Shown: in pieces, positions 37,115 to 49,736 of the stretch
Layout: each line of letters begins with the position of its first letter
Position numbering within the stretch: position 1 is the first letter of the stretch
Position numbers and translations under genes: made by a program
NCBI GenBank assembly: GCA_013365325.1
Contig: JABVXV010000238.1
Coordinates: 1 to 64,000, forward strand
Length of the DNA stretch: 64,000 nt
Direction: 5' to 3'
DNA from: Dipetalonema caudispina
Taxonomy: Eukaryota; Nematoda; Chromadorea; Rhabditida; Onchocercidae
Notes under the pieces: model-generated
What the model saw: only the letters and a program-made list of their open reading frames with translations
The model's database searches: none
What the model was told of the DNA's origin: nothing

Positions 37115-38097
37115 CTTATAAATTGAGTGATGAAGAAAGTATTCTTGAGGCGCAAAAGCGGAATAACGCGAAAGGTGAAAATTGAATAAATGCTAGGTAA
37201 ATAGGGAATGAAAATTTCCTAGTCAAATAAAAAAAATTGAAAATTTCAATTGGATAACATCATCTAATTTTAGCGATTTCCAATTATCTTTTCCTTCAGA
37301 ATATCACATCTTATTTTCATTGTTCTTTCATCCAACTTCTTGAATGCATAAATAATTACTTGCCAAATCATTGGATAAAAGATTATAGTAATTTCATATA
37401 AATAAATAGCATTCATATTACCAAATCGAGGTGTAATATACACACCTAAAAATCCTTAAACTTTCATTTTTTGATTTGAAGATTAAATATTAATTGAATA
37501 TTTTATGGAAAGGTGATAGAAACTGAGAGAAATTTCTGTTTTAGAATTAAAAACAAAGAAAAGTGAAGGAAATGTTGTTTGTTATGACAAATGTAAGTAT
37601 TTCCTAATAAAATAAAAAAATTTGAAAACTTCAAGTGGATGTTCATCCAATTGGAATTTTCAAATGTTATTTAAAATTTCTTGTTTTATTAGGAGATTCT
37701 AGTGTATGCATTTATCGTAACAAATAATATTTTCTTTTAATTTTAAAATATCATCATTCATTTTTTACTTTTTCTTCTTTTTTCTTTTCATCCTTCTCAA
37801 TTTCGTTTTTTTCGACAAATTTCCCGTTACTATCCATTTTTTTCGCTATTATATATTTTATCTAAAAGAAAAAAAAAAAGAAATGAAAATTTTCTTTTCA
37901 TTTTTGTTTTTTTGATATAATTTCTTTTTTCAAAAAAGAAAAAAACAACAGAAAAACAAAATAAATTAAAAATCTATGATTGATTATTCTTTCGAAGCAA
38001 AAATCATGCCATCCATACGCATTTGCTGTTTTAGTCAATGTTGATTAATTTAATATAAGCTGAAATAAGAATGGAATGAAGTTACATGAATAGATGC

Positions 38098-38152
38098 ATG
38101 GATAGATAGATCGATCGATAGATAGCTAGATAGATAGATAGATAGATAGATT
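38098..38152. repeat. GATA tetranucleotide microsatellite
   Basis: An array of GATA with GATC and GCTA interruptions, about 55 bp, roughly 0.9 kb upstream of flp-6. Confidence 0.95.
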
Positions 38153-38999
38153 TAGCTAATCAAATCATTTTAACTTCTTCTTTTCTCATTGTTACCAATG
38201 AATGAGCTTAATTAAAAATCGTTTATGGTTAGACTTAGTTAATTATGATCATTATCTTAATCATTTCTTTTGCAGTAAATATTGCTTGCTGTTTGCAGTA
38301 AATAATAAATATACATGTACTGCAGTATGTATGCATGTATAATATATATAATATATGTTGCAATTTTGATACAAATTGATATGCTTGATCGACTTTTCAT
38401 TTTTTTCATATTTATTTTTTTTGGTTGGAAAAAAATTTATTAGATCGATTATCTGAGATGAAGCATAAAGTGATTTTCTTCTTATTAAATCAATAACTAA
38501 GTGATATATAACTTTTTATATAGGCATTGTTTGCTTAATTTATAAATGAGTACATTTTAACGTACGTGTAATAAGTAAATGATAATAAAATATATGGAAA
38601 AAATATCTAAATATACAACTATATGATCTATTTTAAATAAATTCCATTTATTATGCTATTCTTTCAATTTATAAAGGAAAAAAAAAATTATTTTGAAAAG
38701 ATTTGATCCATATTTTTAAAATTTAAGTTTTTTTTTTCATTTTTTTTTCTTGTTCAAAAAAAGATGAAATTTTACTTTAAATTATTAGAAATTTATTTTT
38801 CAAGATTATCTTAATTGCTACGCATGACACATTTTGATTTTATCTTAAGGATAATTTGCATCGATGTCACATCATTATATTACTTCTAATATTTTGACAA
38901 ATAAATGAAGTTAGCATTTATCATTCATTTTGTTGATAATAAGTGATCTATTTGTTGTTAAATTTGTTTTTTAAATTATTTCAAAAAAAAAAAATTAAT

Positions 39000-39009
39000 T
39001 TTTCTTTAG
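39000..39009 (+). other. Probable splice acceptor in flp-6 5' UTR
   Basis: TTTTTCTTTAG ends at 39009, followed by a 38-base leader to the flp-6 ATG. No upstream exon is obvious, so it may receive a spliced leader in trans. This is inferred from general nematode biology. Confidence 0.45.
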
Positions 39010-39047
39010 CAGTACTACGAACAGAATACAAATTCCACTTAATCCAA

Positions 39048-40000
39048 ATGCAACCTGTATTTGTATTATTGATGATAATGATGACGATAATATATGGTGG
39101 TGTGGAAGTAGTAAAATGTTTTCAAATGTATGAAAACGAACCGGAAATTACTGATTATGAAATTCGAGCATTTTGCAATGCTAATCCAACCTTAAACATT
39201 TGCTCTGGTATTTTCTGTTTTTTCTTTTCTTATTCTAATAAAATAATTTTTGATGTAAATTCTCTTGAAAAGAAAAAAAGAAAAACTTTCTTAATTAATT
39301 GAAGACAATTTCAGAATATACTATGGAAAAACGGAAATCAAGCTATATGCGTTTTGGACGATCATATCCGATCAATCCAGAGCTTGAACCACATCTGAGC
39401 GAAAAACGGAAGAGCGCATACATGAGGTTGTAAAGATTGCTTTTTAGAAATTCCCCACGGTTTTTTTTTTTTTTTTTTTTTTCTGGAATTTCTATTTGCT
39501 ATCAATTTCAGATTTGGAAAACGTTATGTAGATTCCAATGATTACGTAAAGAGAAAGTCAGCATATATGCGGTAAGTTTTGGAAATATGAAAAGTATGGA
39601 ATGAAGAGGATTAGATGGATGAAAATAGGATAAAGAAATTTACTTATAAGCTAAAAGCGAATTAAGAAAGAGTAAGGTTATTTGTTTATGGCTCTTTTTT
39701 AGTCTTATTCTTGACTATTTAAATCGATGATATGAAATCGATGCATTTAAAAATGTACATTGCTTGCTAATAAAATGAGATCATTTAATAAAATCTTGAA
39801 ATGCTCAATATGGAATTATTAATAGAGGAAATATCACTATTTGACGAAACTGTCTGATATTATATTCAAAGAAAAAAAAAAAGGAGTTGGAATCCACTTC
39901 CCTCCCAACCCATCCTTGAACAAATAGAATTAAAGTCATTTTGATTACTTTCATATTATTTTGATCTGTATGTTAAGCATATTTCAGATTTGGTCGCTAA
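39048..40000 (+). CDS. flp-6: FMRFamide-like neuropeptide precursor FLP-6
   Basis: Four coding exons (39048-39207, 39315-39426, 39512-39571, 39988-40000) join with consistent phases into a 114-residue prepropeptide. Residues 1 to about 24 form a signal peptide (MQPVFVLLMIMMTIIYGG), followed by an acidic propeptide. Three RFamide peptides are flanked by Lys-Arg or Arg sites: KSSYMRFG (61-68), KSAYMRFG (86-93) and KSAYMRFG (106-113). Gly supplies the C-terminal amide after processing. KSAYMRFamide is the FLP-6 family peptide of nematodes, a secreted neuronal signal. C. elegans flp-6 carries six copies; here there are three, one Ser-substituted. Introns 2 and 3 both interrupt the Arg codon of the MRF motif in phase 2. 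The start was chosen over an upstream in-frame ATG (38943) because it directly begins the signal peptide and follows the acceptor at 39009. Confidence 0.95.
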
Positions 40001-40933
40001 GCAAAAAAGTGAAGAAGTACCATCCGAATTTTCATGCATAACTATTTACCTAGCAAAGATATTCATGTAATGCTTCCTCATACCCAAATAGAATCACACA
40101 TACTGCTCTTGTTATTCATCCCTGTATTGGTTGCATAATTAATAATTGCTAGAGTCAATTGAGTAAAAACATCATATACTTCATAGGTCAAGAGAAAATT
40201 ACAATGACGACTACCTATGCAGATTGAACACCACATTTTTCGTTCATATGCATGAGAAATACAGATACCTCGATATTCGTGATATGAACAATGTTCATCA
40301 GAAACATCAAATGAAAAACAAATTTTAACTGAACTAAAATATCAAGTGATTTTATAACAAGAGGCGAATAAGTGAACCAAATTAATTGCAATAATAGAAA
40401 CTTCCATGAATTCATATTAATGATTAACACAGTAAAATTTTTCTTTATGACCAGTAAGCCTTGAATATACAATCGAGATGATATCAAAAAATGAGCTAGA
40501 TATAGTAAACAGATTTTTCACTGATTCAGGAAAAGTTGAGAGTTAAGAGACTCGAAAGTAAGGTATCAGTAATATAACCGAAATAAACTTTAGGAGAAAT
40601 CTGTTATTCATTTCCAATTCCAGAGATGAAATACAAAAACATATTCAAAAATGAGGATTATGCTTATGCTTAACAATAGCATAGAGTATGCAATACATGT
40701 AAACTTTCGAAGAGCCATTAACTCGATCAGTCGTTAAAGAATTTTCTACAGGTAATCAGGATTTAAACTATAACCGAAGTAAAATATACTTACAAGAAGG
40801 ATGAAAATGACAAAACATCATCTGTAATGAATTAAAGAGAAAACGAAACCTTCTAACAATGCAAAGATTTTAAATTATTAGTTAAAGATGGCAAAGGAAT
40901 TTTTATAAAGGAACATTTGAATATATTTCATAA
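40001..40933. other. Convergent 3' intergenic region
   Basis: Lies between the stops of flp-6 (+) and the 616-aa gene (-). An AATAAA at 40582-40587 is the nearest clear plus-strand poly(A) signal, about 580 bases past the flp-6 stop. A 90-codon minus-strand frame (40487-40215) was judged to be chance. The sequence is noticeably less repetitive than the 39 kb to its left. Confidence 0.5.
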
Positions 40934-43900
40934 CTATCGTTTGTCAATCGATAATGGTTTAAGAATTTCTTCCAGACTGTCTTTATCAGTTCTTGCATTG
41001 AGATCCGCTATCAGTTGCATAACATTCTCATACAATCTACAAATTAGATTTGCATTCGTAAATTATAGGAGAAATTAGTCAGACTAGTTCAAAATGTTAT
41101 AAAAAAATATACACTCTATCTGCCTTCGCAATTTGTCGACGAACTTCTGGTATTTGCCATGCTCGCATCCAATATTCCGTTGCTCGATTGTCCAATACTT
41201 TTTGCTTATCTTTACGCAATTCCTCATTCAAATTAGTACTGGGATTGCCTGTAACAATAGCAGGAAATAAAACATCTGTACTCAGGAAGGAATACATACA
41301 TAAAGAGATATAAAATTCTAGTTTCATTCACCAATGACTTCTTTTCTTGCCGGCATTTTTTTTTGAAAAGCGAAAAATATTTGCATAAATTTAGTTACTA
41401 CTTACTACTTTACTTGATCTGAGTATTGTGCAAACCTTATCCACAAGGATTTCGCTCATTAATCTTCTCGCAATATCTCCCGCTTCCCTCCAGTGCTACT
41501 TTAAGCTGTTGTTTATAAATCTCTTACAACACTTGAACAAACTGTGAAATGCAGACCAACTAATTAAAATTATCCCTCAAGACATTTATTAATTCAAGAA
41601 ATATATACAGTTGTGAAAAATAAGGAAAATAGAAAAACCTAGTGTATCAGGCCCATCTGTACCATTATAACATATTGACGAGTCGATCTGGAGAACGCGA
41701 GGTTTTACAGCACCGAAAGCAAGCTTTTTCAACGGATCATACTCTTCTTCCAATTTCATATTTTTCACATCACCATTGCCAAATGTGTTATCATTACAAG
41801 GAAAATCTAAAGCACTAGCTCTACATTTAGTACAGAGATTTCTAATGTCTAAGAGCTCCCATACTTCCATATGATTTCTTATGAGAAAGTATCACATTAG
41901 TCTTATTGAATCGAGTAATTTTTTTACAGATATAGAAAAAAATTAAGGGAAAAAGGAATGTTGAATAATGTCAGTTTTATATCTCCATCTCACTATTTCT
42001 TCGTGAAACTTCACCTCCCTTGCTATCTCCTTTTTTGTCATGTAACCTAACATATAAACCATATTTTAGGGTTGAACATGAATTTTCCCTGCAGAAAAAA
42101 AAAAAAAAAAACTAACCGGAGTAAAAGCTGTCATCGACTTCCTGAAATGTAATCACCATTAGAAAATACTAATGAGATATGGGCTTTAAAAGTTTTCAAC
42201 TAAAAATCCTTCGTTATCAGTAAATAATTAATTTACTTTCTGAGAAGTTCCCGGTAAATCGGAGGAAAGATCTGGTTGTCGTAGCTTATTTCCCTGAAAA
42301 CAACAAAAATTTAATTGATAACTACTATGTAAACACTATTGTTACAGAAAATCCCATCTCGTCAATTCACTATAGCATTAGAAAGATAATGGTCAGACAG
42401 TCCACGAACAAATATATGTAACAGAAATTTCTGGGAAGCAAAATTATATTGAGAACTGTTAACTAAACGATCCAAATCATCGATATGCTAATGTAGAATG
42501 AATTAAATGTATAGACTAATGCACTAACAACTCTTGTACCAAATGCTTCAGTGCTTAATCAAAAAACTAAGATAATGAATGCATTACGTCAATTCAGAGT
42601 GACTGAATGTACGACTACAGCACTATTAGTTTTTGCGCCAAATGCTTCAGTAATTAATCAAAAAGATAAGAGAGGCAACTAACAGTTCTCATTGTCACTT
42701 TCCACATCAGTATTAAATTGGATAAATATGTCGATCGTATAACACCTTCTAATGTTTTACTATCTATTTGAGCTAAAAATTATAATAGAGGAAACTTACA
42801 GTGAAGGAATCATCATCATCTATTTCAACTTTCGATTCGCATTGATCTTCCTTCGTTGAAAGAAATCCCTCAGAAGGATTGCTATTCATATTTGAAAAAT
42901 TAACAATCGAATTAGAATGTTGCATGAATTCCACACATCCCTATAAATTAATTCATCAAAAGTATTAAACATATAATCCTAATCAATCTTATCAAGTAAA
43001 CTTTACTCCCCTTTCTAAACTATACTTCGAATAAACCTTTACCTGCGGAAATTTTTATTATATTACTCGAAAAACAAAATAGATTGTAATAAACCTTAAA
43101 TTTCAAAGATATTATAAAAGGCATCGACTTTGTTTGCTTCAACAATTTTTTATCTTCTTTGGGCTATAACGCAATTCACAGAACATGACTGTTTTACCTG
43201 ACCAATAACAAGAAATGATGAGAATTCTTAGAAAAAATATGGTCAAGATTTGATTCATACGAGGATTTCCACCAATCGAGCAATTTTTTTGTGAAGTTCA
43301 ATAAAAACAGAACAGCCGTCGTAGGGAGAGGGCAAAAAGTTCAAACCACAAGAAAAAGAGAACAGACCTCATTTACCACGCAAAGCACTTGCCAAACAGC
43401 ACCAGTTCGTTTAGATGGCGTGTTTTTGTAGGTAATCAAAGATAGACATTTATTGCAGTAATCCTGCCGAAATTTCCTCGGTCCAAATTCCACAGCTCCA
43501 AGTATTTCAGTTTCAATAGTCACTTCGCCAGTCGGATGATATTTTAAATTGTCAACCGCAATAGTCATTGTAATTTCTACCTATCAAAGATTTTAAGCTT
43601 TTAACTATTCAAATAACGTCAGCAGTACATCTAATTATAGTGTTTCCTATAATCATTTTTATTGCTGATAACACATTCGTTTTTAGCAGATAAAATTTCC
43701 GACTACTCTGGCATAAAGTCAAATTGAATATAATAGCAATATTAGTTTCTTGAAAAAGGCTTAAAATGAGAGTCGTCAAAATCATTTCGTTCAATTCATC
43801 CGAAGCAAGCAGAAATCAAATAACAGAAATATTTTTTGGCAATCCTCATCCCTTGTATACAATTAAGAACTTTCAAATCGAATGTAATCATTCTGGTACA

Positions 43901-46538
43901 CTTTAATTCTAACAGAATCAAAAAAAAAGAAAAGAAATTCTTCGTTTTATGACCTCAATTTATGGCATTAAAACTAACTTGAACTGTATTATTGAAGGCT
44001 TTTGCCGGAAGTATTGGTTCAATTATTTCAAATTTTTTCCCGTATAAATAACAATTGAGATAGGGACGTACAGATGGCCTGGAAAGTGAAATCATCAAGA
44101 CATTTTGATTTCATTACACACCTCAAATTAACAACCTTTAGGAAGAGATTTATGATTACAACTGCTTATATGCTAGAAATACAAGTGATTCGTTCTGGCA
44201 CTTAATTATATTCTAGAATAGCTTGCAGCTTCTAAAATATACAGCTCATACTGTTTCAACACCATTCAAGTCGAGTTTTGCATAAGATGCAGATCACCGA
44301 AATCATAGTCACTCACAAAAATATTGTGATAATGAGATGCGAGTTGAATCGTAAATGCTTACGCGCAATTGAATTGAATCCAATCACCAACTTTCATCCC
44401 TTTACGATTACCGTACAAAAATACCACCTCGCTATCTGGTATTGCCAAAGACCACACTATTGCGTTCGAATCATGCACCGCTGTCACTAAGCCTTCGTAG
44501 TTATCGATATACTGTAATAATTCATTCATCTGCATTTTAAATTTAGTGCTTGAAAGGCCCAGAAACTACTTCATTATGATTACTCGGCCAATTGACACAG
44601 CACAACGGCAAATGGACGATGGACATAGACCTATAGTGGTCTAATGAAAGAGACCCACTGTGGCAATATTAGAAAGCCTTGTTCAAGTCATCTATTGATT
44701 AGACTGTCAAATATTACTAAAAATGTTTCTAAAGGTTAAGAAAAGGAAACCTTTTTCAGTGATGCAGCAGAAGGATGTCGATTGCGAAGTGGTTTTTGCC
44801 GCATTTGCTGCGAACAAAGAATACCTCGGAAATGCTGATTGTTTTTTTCATGATTCCATGGCTAAATAAAAACTGAACTTGGTTATTATAGAAATTTTCC
44901 GGTAAATATTTCATAGAAAACAAAACATTGATGATTTTAGCAGAAATGCGAGTAGAGATATAGACTTTAAATGGAAAGCAACATCGTTGATTATGATTTT
45001 AAGCAGAAAGTAAGATATCTGCAAATAATAACCTTCAAGAAACTCTCAACAGCAAGAAAAAATCGAAAGGTTTCAAAATTATACTAATAAAGGGCAGTAG
45101 CTTGAACAAGCACAGACTAACCGCTCTGCTGATAAGTTTCTTGCTTTGTTCATCACATTCATCCAAAACATCATCTACTATTTGCCATGATACGAAAACA
45201 CCATCAATACTTTCGGTCATTCGTGGAACTCTGCAATAATATGAACTAAACGAAACAAAAACAAATCCTCACATGTTCTTCTTTTCTTGATTCGCACTAA
45301 TCAAATACTGTAAATTCTTGCTTTTTATATGTTTAATGTGTTCTCCTTGTGGTTTAGGATAAAAGACTGACATGATCAAGTAAAACTATTGAACTTTCAT
45401 TTGGCCATCAAAAACTTCACAATAGATCTTTTTTCATGAGAAATATCAAATGTGACAGTTACAAGTGAAATTTATCAGTAGAAATCAAATGTGATTTAGT
45501 ATAGTATTCGGAAACAATCCCACTAATTCCATATTAAATCCTCTTGAAATATGAAAATACTTCGAAAATGAAACAGCAATAAAAATATCATTAATCTCTA
45601 AGCCTTACATACCTTTCAATCCAAGCTTTATACATTTCGTTTTGGCAGAATCTCTTCGCGACATCAGGAGAACAACCAACGAATGCAAAATCTGGAGACC
45701 ATACAAGTGTTTTGTAAGTAGAAGCAGTATTAGATGTTGTGAAACTGGATTCTTTTGAAAATTCGTCTGGAGGAAACGCCACCGATACTTTCACCTAAAA
45801 TGGTCAAAGGAAATATTGTGTCTTTCTGTGAATTCTTGGCAAAATCAACAATTGCAAGTATATGCTATATTAATTTCACAACGCACATTCACTCATGAGT
45901 GATTTACAATCAAAGTAAATTTGAATTCTTCCTGATCATATGTGAATCAAATGTCCTATTCATTTAGTAATAAACTCGAAAATACAAATTTCATACAATT
46001 AACTAAATGAAAATTTTCATTTAAAAAAAAAAAAATATTAATTTGTACTTGTAAACGATTATTCAGGAAACGTGTTTCGAATAATTGATTTATCCGAGTT
46101 GGTGATGTGACAGAACCATTGATATCAATAAATGATATAAAATCACCAACATGAAAACCCTGTTCATCATTCGATATTTTCCGTTGATCAATCACCAAGT
46201 CAGGATGTTTGCCTATAAATAAATCTAAAAGAAGGCAAAGAAAAAAAAAAAGATATTCGTTAAAAAAATTTCTTTACCAATAAATCTGAAATAAATTATC
46301 AAAATAACAAAGATTTTGGTGCAATTGATTAGCTAAACAATAAATATTGCAATCATAAATAAATTAAATTAATTTTTTTTATCTATTTACTCGAAATTTA
46401 TCAATGATTTCTTAGTTATACAAAAATAGATGAATTAAATCGAGAAAAAGATAGTGTATAAAGAAGAAAACCTGGAACAAATACGTATAATAATCCGTTA
46501 TCAACTTGATGACTTATCAATCCCATACGTTTGGACAT
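40934..46538 (-). CDS. Nematode protein with tandemly duplicated domain, 616 aa (function unknown)
   Basis: Fifteen exons read from 46538 down: 46472-46538, 46049-46212, 45613-45794, 45122-45230, 44751-44861, 44363-44529, 43979-44078, 43368-43580, 42800-42940, 42237-42293, 42117-42141, 42010-42046, 41639-41877, 41113-41248, 40934-41036; all phases agree. No signal peptide or membrane segment is seen. Two related modules are visible. Residues 5-82 (MGLISHQVDNGLLYVF, then GFHVGDFISF, then FLNNRLQ|VKVSV) match residues 222-305 (EGLVTAVHDSNAIVWS, GMKVGDWIQF, FNNTVQ|VEITM). The G-x-VGD-[FW]-I-x-F core and the intron after the Gln (phase 0) are shared by both. The C-terminal third is polar, with an acidic patch (residues 411-415), Cys pairs and a helical tail. 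Exon 11 (25 nt) and exon 12 (37 nt) are the least certain, as is the donor of exon 12. I do not recognise a named family; an OB-like or Tudor-like fold is possible but only a guess. Confidence 0.85.
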
Positions 46539-48508
46539 TAAAATATTTCAAATCTTAAAATTATATAATCGTAAAATGATAAGGAAAAAAAAAGAGAGAA
46601 TATTCTTATTCATACAAATGCAATGATAATAATAAATAACAAATGATAACTGATTACTATCCATAATAAAACATTCCGTTTCAATAATTCATTAAATAAA
46701 CACTCATTATAAAATCTAAACAACCACGTCAAATATCACGGAAAAACGTGAAAAGCAACATGAAATATCATTGGAAAGTGTATGTGATCACATCACATAC
46801 TTACTCCAATACGTACGTTATTCCAATTTTTTTTTTTCTTCCTTTCAAATTTTTTAAATTCTCCTAAAAAATAAAATTTGTAACAAAATTAAAAATTAGA
46901 AAATTAGAAATTACAATTGTGAGAGGAAGAAAAGATGAATGTAATAACAGATATCTATTCTATATAGGGAATAGAGAGAAAAAAAGAAAAACAGAAAGAA
47001 AAACCAGTTCAATATCATCCGGTATTTCGAGTTTCGGGCCAATCAATTTCCAAAAAAGAAAAGAGAAAAAAAAAAAATTGTTGGCATATTTTTACATTTT
47101 TTTTTTTTTTTGAAAAGTAGCATTCATTCGATCAATTAAACTGTTCTCTTTAAATTAGCAATGTGATAACAATTATATTACTGATATTTAATTGATAAGA
47201 AACAATCAATACTTTTAACAAATCTAATCATGTAATTTCAATATTCGATTATTTTTCAATTTTTTTTTTTTTTTTTTTTTTGCTTAAATGAATGTTTCCT
47301 ATCCAATTTTAAACTATTTCTGTATTATGTAATAATTTGGAAAGAGAATGATCGATCAGTTAAAGAAGACAAGAAAAAAATTTAAAATTGGATGAAAAGT
47401 AAATCATTTATCATTTCTCAGGTAAAAAAAAAAAAATGATGAAAAAATGAATTTTTTTTTTTTTTTTTAATCAATAAAAATTAATGAATGATAACTTATT
47501 AATAATAATAATCAATGAATACTTCTTGCTACAGTATTAAATTAATGCAATGATGTAATGGTTATTATTGAATAGGAATGATCCAGTAATGATTGGTAAT
47601 TTTAAATTATTTAGGTTTTGATACAGGAAATGTTAATTGAATGTAAAACTAGATGGAAGGGAAGAAAAAAGAAAAAAGGAAACAAGAACAGATGAATGAT
47701 ATTATTACTATCAAAAGAGAATTTGAAAGATAATATTAAAGTTTATGGAAAAAGATCGATAGTTTTATATCAGTGATGAGAGAAATACCGGAAGATGCGA
47801 AATAACTGTAACTACAACGGGTAATATTGCTCTAAAAATAAGAAAATATACCGATAACTTTTATTAAATTTCAGGATAAAATTCCAACCATTACAAAATT
47901 CTAATTCAAAACAACTAATAGATTTATTCCGTAAATTAATATGAATACTTGAATTGATATAAATATTTATGTGACATTCCCTAATGTCATATCTTTCTCC
48001 ATCCAATGAATCAATCACTGATCATAAATGAATAACATATTTGAATATATATGTATGTATGTATGTATGTATTCTTGCTGTTATTCAAAATTTCCGGTAA
48101 ACATTACGGAGCAAGGCCATCAACCAAAACTGAACAGAATTAACCGTTAGAGGTTAAAGATGAAAAAGAATTATTTGCAAAAATTTATTTCAAATGAATG
48201 TAATATGATGTAAACAAAATGAATGATTATTCAATTTGATAACAATTTAAGCAAATATTTCAATCTGATAATGCGGGAAAAACAAAAAATATCTCTTGTA
48301 ATTATTTCAGTTATCAGTACTTTTTTTTTTTGTTATCCTTATCATATGTAAATTTATATATTTTCAAAATATTTTATATTTTAAATCATTTTTCCATTCA
48401 TTATTTTCATACTTTATGCGTTTATTTAAATAAGGAAAAAGTATAATGATTATCAATAACAATTTCTCAAACCGATCGATTTAATTTTTTCATATACATA
48501 TCTCATTC

Positions 48509-48718
48509 TTCCTTCCTTCCTTCCTTCCTTCCTTTCTTTCTTCCTTCCTTCCTTCTTTCCTTCTTTCCTTCCTTCCTTTTCCTTCTTTTAGTTCCTTTTC
48601 TTCCTTTTCCTATCCATTCTTCCTCCTCTTTCATCATCTGTTTTTTCCTCCTCTTCCATCATCTTTTTTTCCTCCTCTTTTTCCTCACTCTTTTTCATTC
48701 TCCTCCCATTTTCATAGA
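48509..48718. repeat. CTTC/TTCC pyrimidine repeat tract
   Basis: TTCC tetramers (48509-48590) grade into irregular C/T-rich sequence (CTCCTCTTT repeats) up to the G-rich tract. The strand switches abruptly from pyrimidine-rich to G-rich at about 48716. Confidence 0.85.
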
Positions 48719-48721
48719 GGA

Positions 48722-48758
48722 GGGGGGAAGGGTGGGGGGGGAAGGGGGGGGAAGGGGG
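48722..48758 (+). other. Strong putative G-quadruplex
   Basis: Five G-runs of 6, 3, 8, 8 and 5 bases (48722-48727, 48730-48732, 48734-48741, 48744-48751, 48754-48758) are separated by loops of only 1-2 nt. This is the strongest quadruplex candidate in the window, about 1 kb upstream of the zinc-finger ATG. Confidence 0.8.
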
Positions 48759-48860
48759 AATGAATCGACCAGAAATGAATAGTGTGAAGGAAAGGAAAGG
48801 AAGGAAATGAGCAGCATCATCCAGCAGCGCCACTTCTAGCATCATCCAAAACCACAACAC

Positions 48861-49185
48861 ACCACTATTACTACTACTATTACAACAATAAGAACTACTA
48901 CTATTACTGTTATTGTTATTATTATTATTGTACTATTATTATTATCATTGCTATTACTACTACTACTACTACTACTGCTACCACTACTATCACTACCACT
49001 ACCACTACTACTACTACTACTGCTACTAATACTACTACTACTACTATCGCTATCACTATCACTATCACTACTACTACTCCTCCTCTACTACTAATACTAC
49101 TACTACTACCACTACTTACTACTATTACTACTACTACTTACTACTAGTACAACTGCTACTACTATTACTGCTATTGCTACGCTGC
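48861..49185. repeat. CTA/ACT trinucleotide microsatellite
   Basis: About 325 bp of interrupted ACT/ATT/CTG triplets. No reading frame is meaningful. Confidence 0.93.
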
Positions 49186-49736
49186 TCTAACCCTTTTTTA
49201 TTTCGCATATAATTCAAAATATTTCACTTAATTTTAAATATTTTCTTTTTTTCTTCATTTTGAATATTAGATTTACCATTGCAATATGAAGTAAACATTT
49301 CAGAATCTTTCTGGAAATTATACTATTCATCTGTAGTACTGTAGTACTGTATATTATCATCTTTCTGTAGTTGTTGTTTTTTTTTTTTTTTTTTTTTTTT
49401 GCTAAATCTTTTCCTCCTATATTTCATGCAATTTTTCCTATAGGAAATTTTAATCATTTGAAATCTGATCATTTATACTTCTATCTTCTTTGAGATACTG
49501 TATCTACTGTAATATATACAATTGTATTGAGGTTATATGTACTACGGTGTTATTGTATATTTAGTTCATCAGAAATTCTTCTTTTACAAGAAATATATGT
49601 ACGGGTAGATCTTTGATAGTGAGATTGAATTTTTAACCTCATTTGATAGTGAGGTCAAAGATCGTTGATGATAAAGCAAAAAAAAAAAAAAAAAAAAATT
49701 GGTGATTTTTGAATTTCGAAAAATTTTCAGGCACGA

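Larger units (their letters stand above)
37115..39047. other. Non-coding upstream region of flp-6
   Basis: AT-rich, with diverged direct repeats around 37230-37275 and 37610-37660 (A-rich run then GAAAAYTTCAA and TGGAT), and a GATA array at 38098-38152. Proximal sequence includes TTTTTCTTTAG ending at 39009, an acceptor-like site 38 bases before the flp-6 ATG. The flp-6 promoter should lie here; no specific element can be named. Confidence 0.5.
46539..49736. other. Divergent intergenic region rich in simple repeats
   Basis: Lies between the start of the 616-aa gene (-) and the zinc-finger gene (+), so it should hold both promoters. An acceptor-like TTTTAAG at 46556-46554 lies 15 bases before the minus-strand ATG. 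Contents are A/T homopolymers (47099-47111, 47261-47281, 49378-49400, 49679-49698), a TATG array (48046-48071), CTTC repeats (48509-48590), a G-quadruplex candidate (48722-48758) and a CTA/ACT array. No gene is seen. Confidence 0.55.

Noticed and set aside
40215..40487. 90-codon minus-strand frame between flp-6 and the 616-aa gene
   Set aside because: No acceptor or promoter context and AT-driven hydrophobic composition; it lies where two 3' UTRs are expected.
44278..44490. 70-codon plus-strand frame
   Set aside because: It overlaps exon 6 of the 616-aa gene on the opposite strand, where phases and repeat homology support the minus-strand reading.
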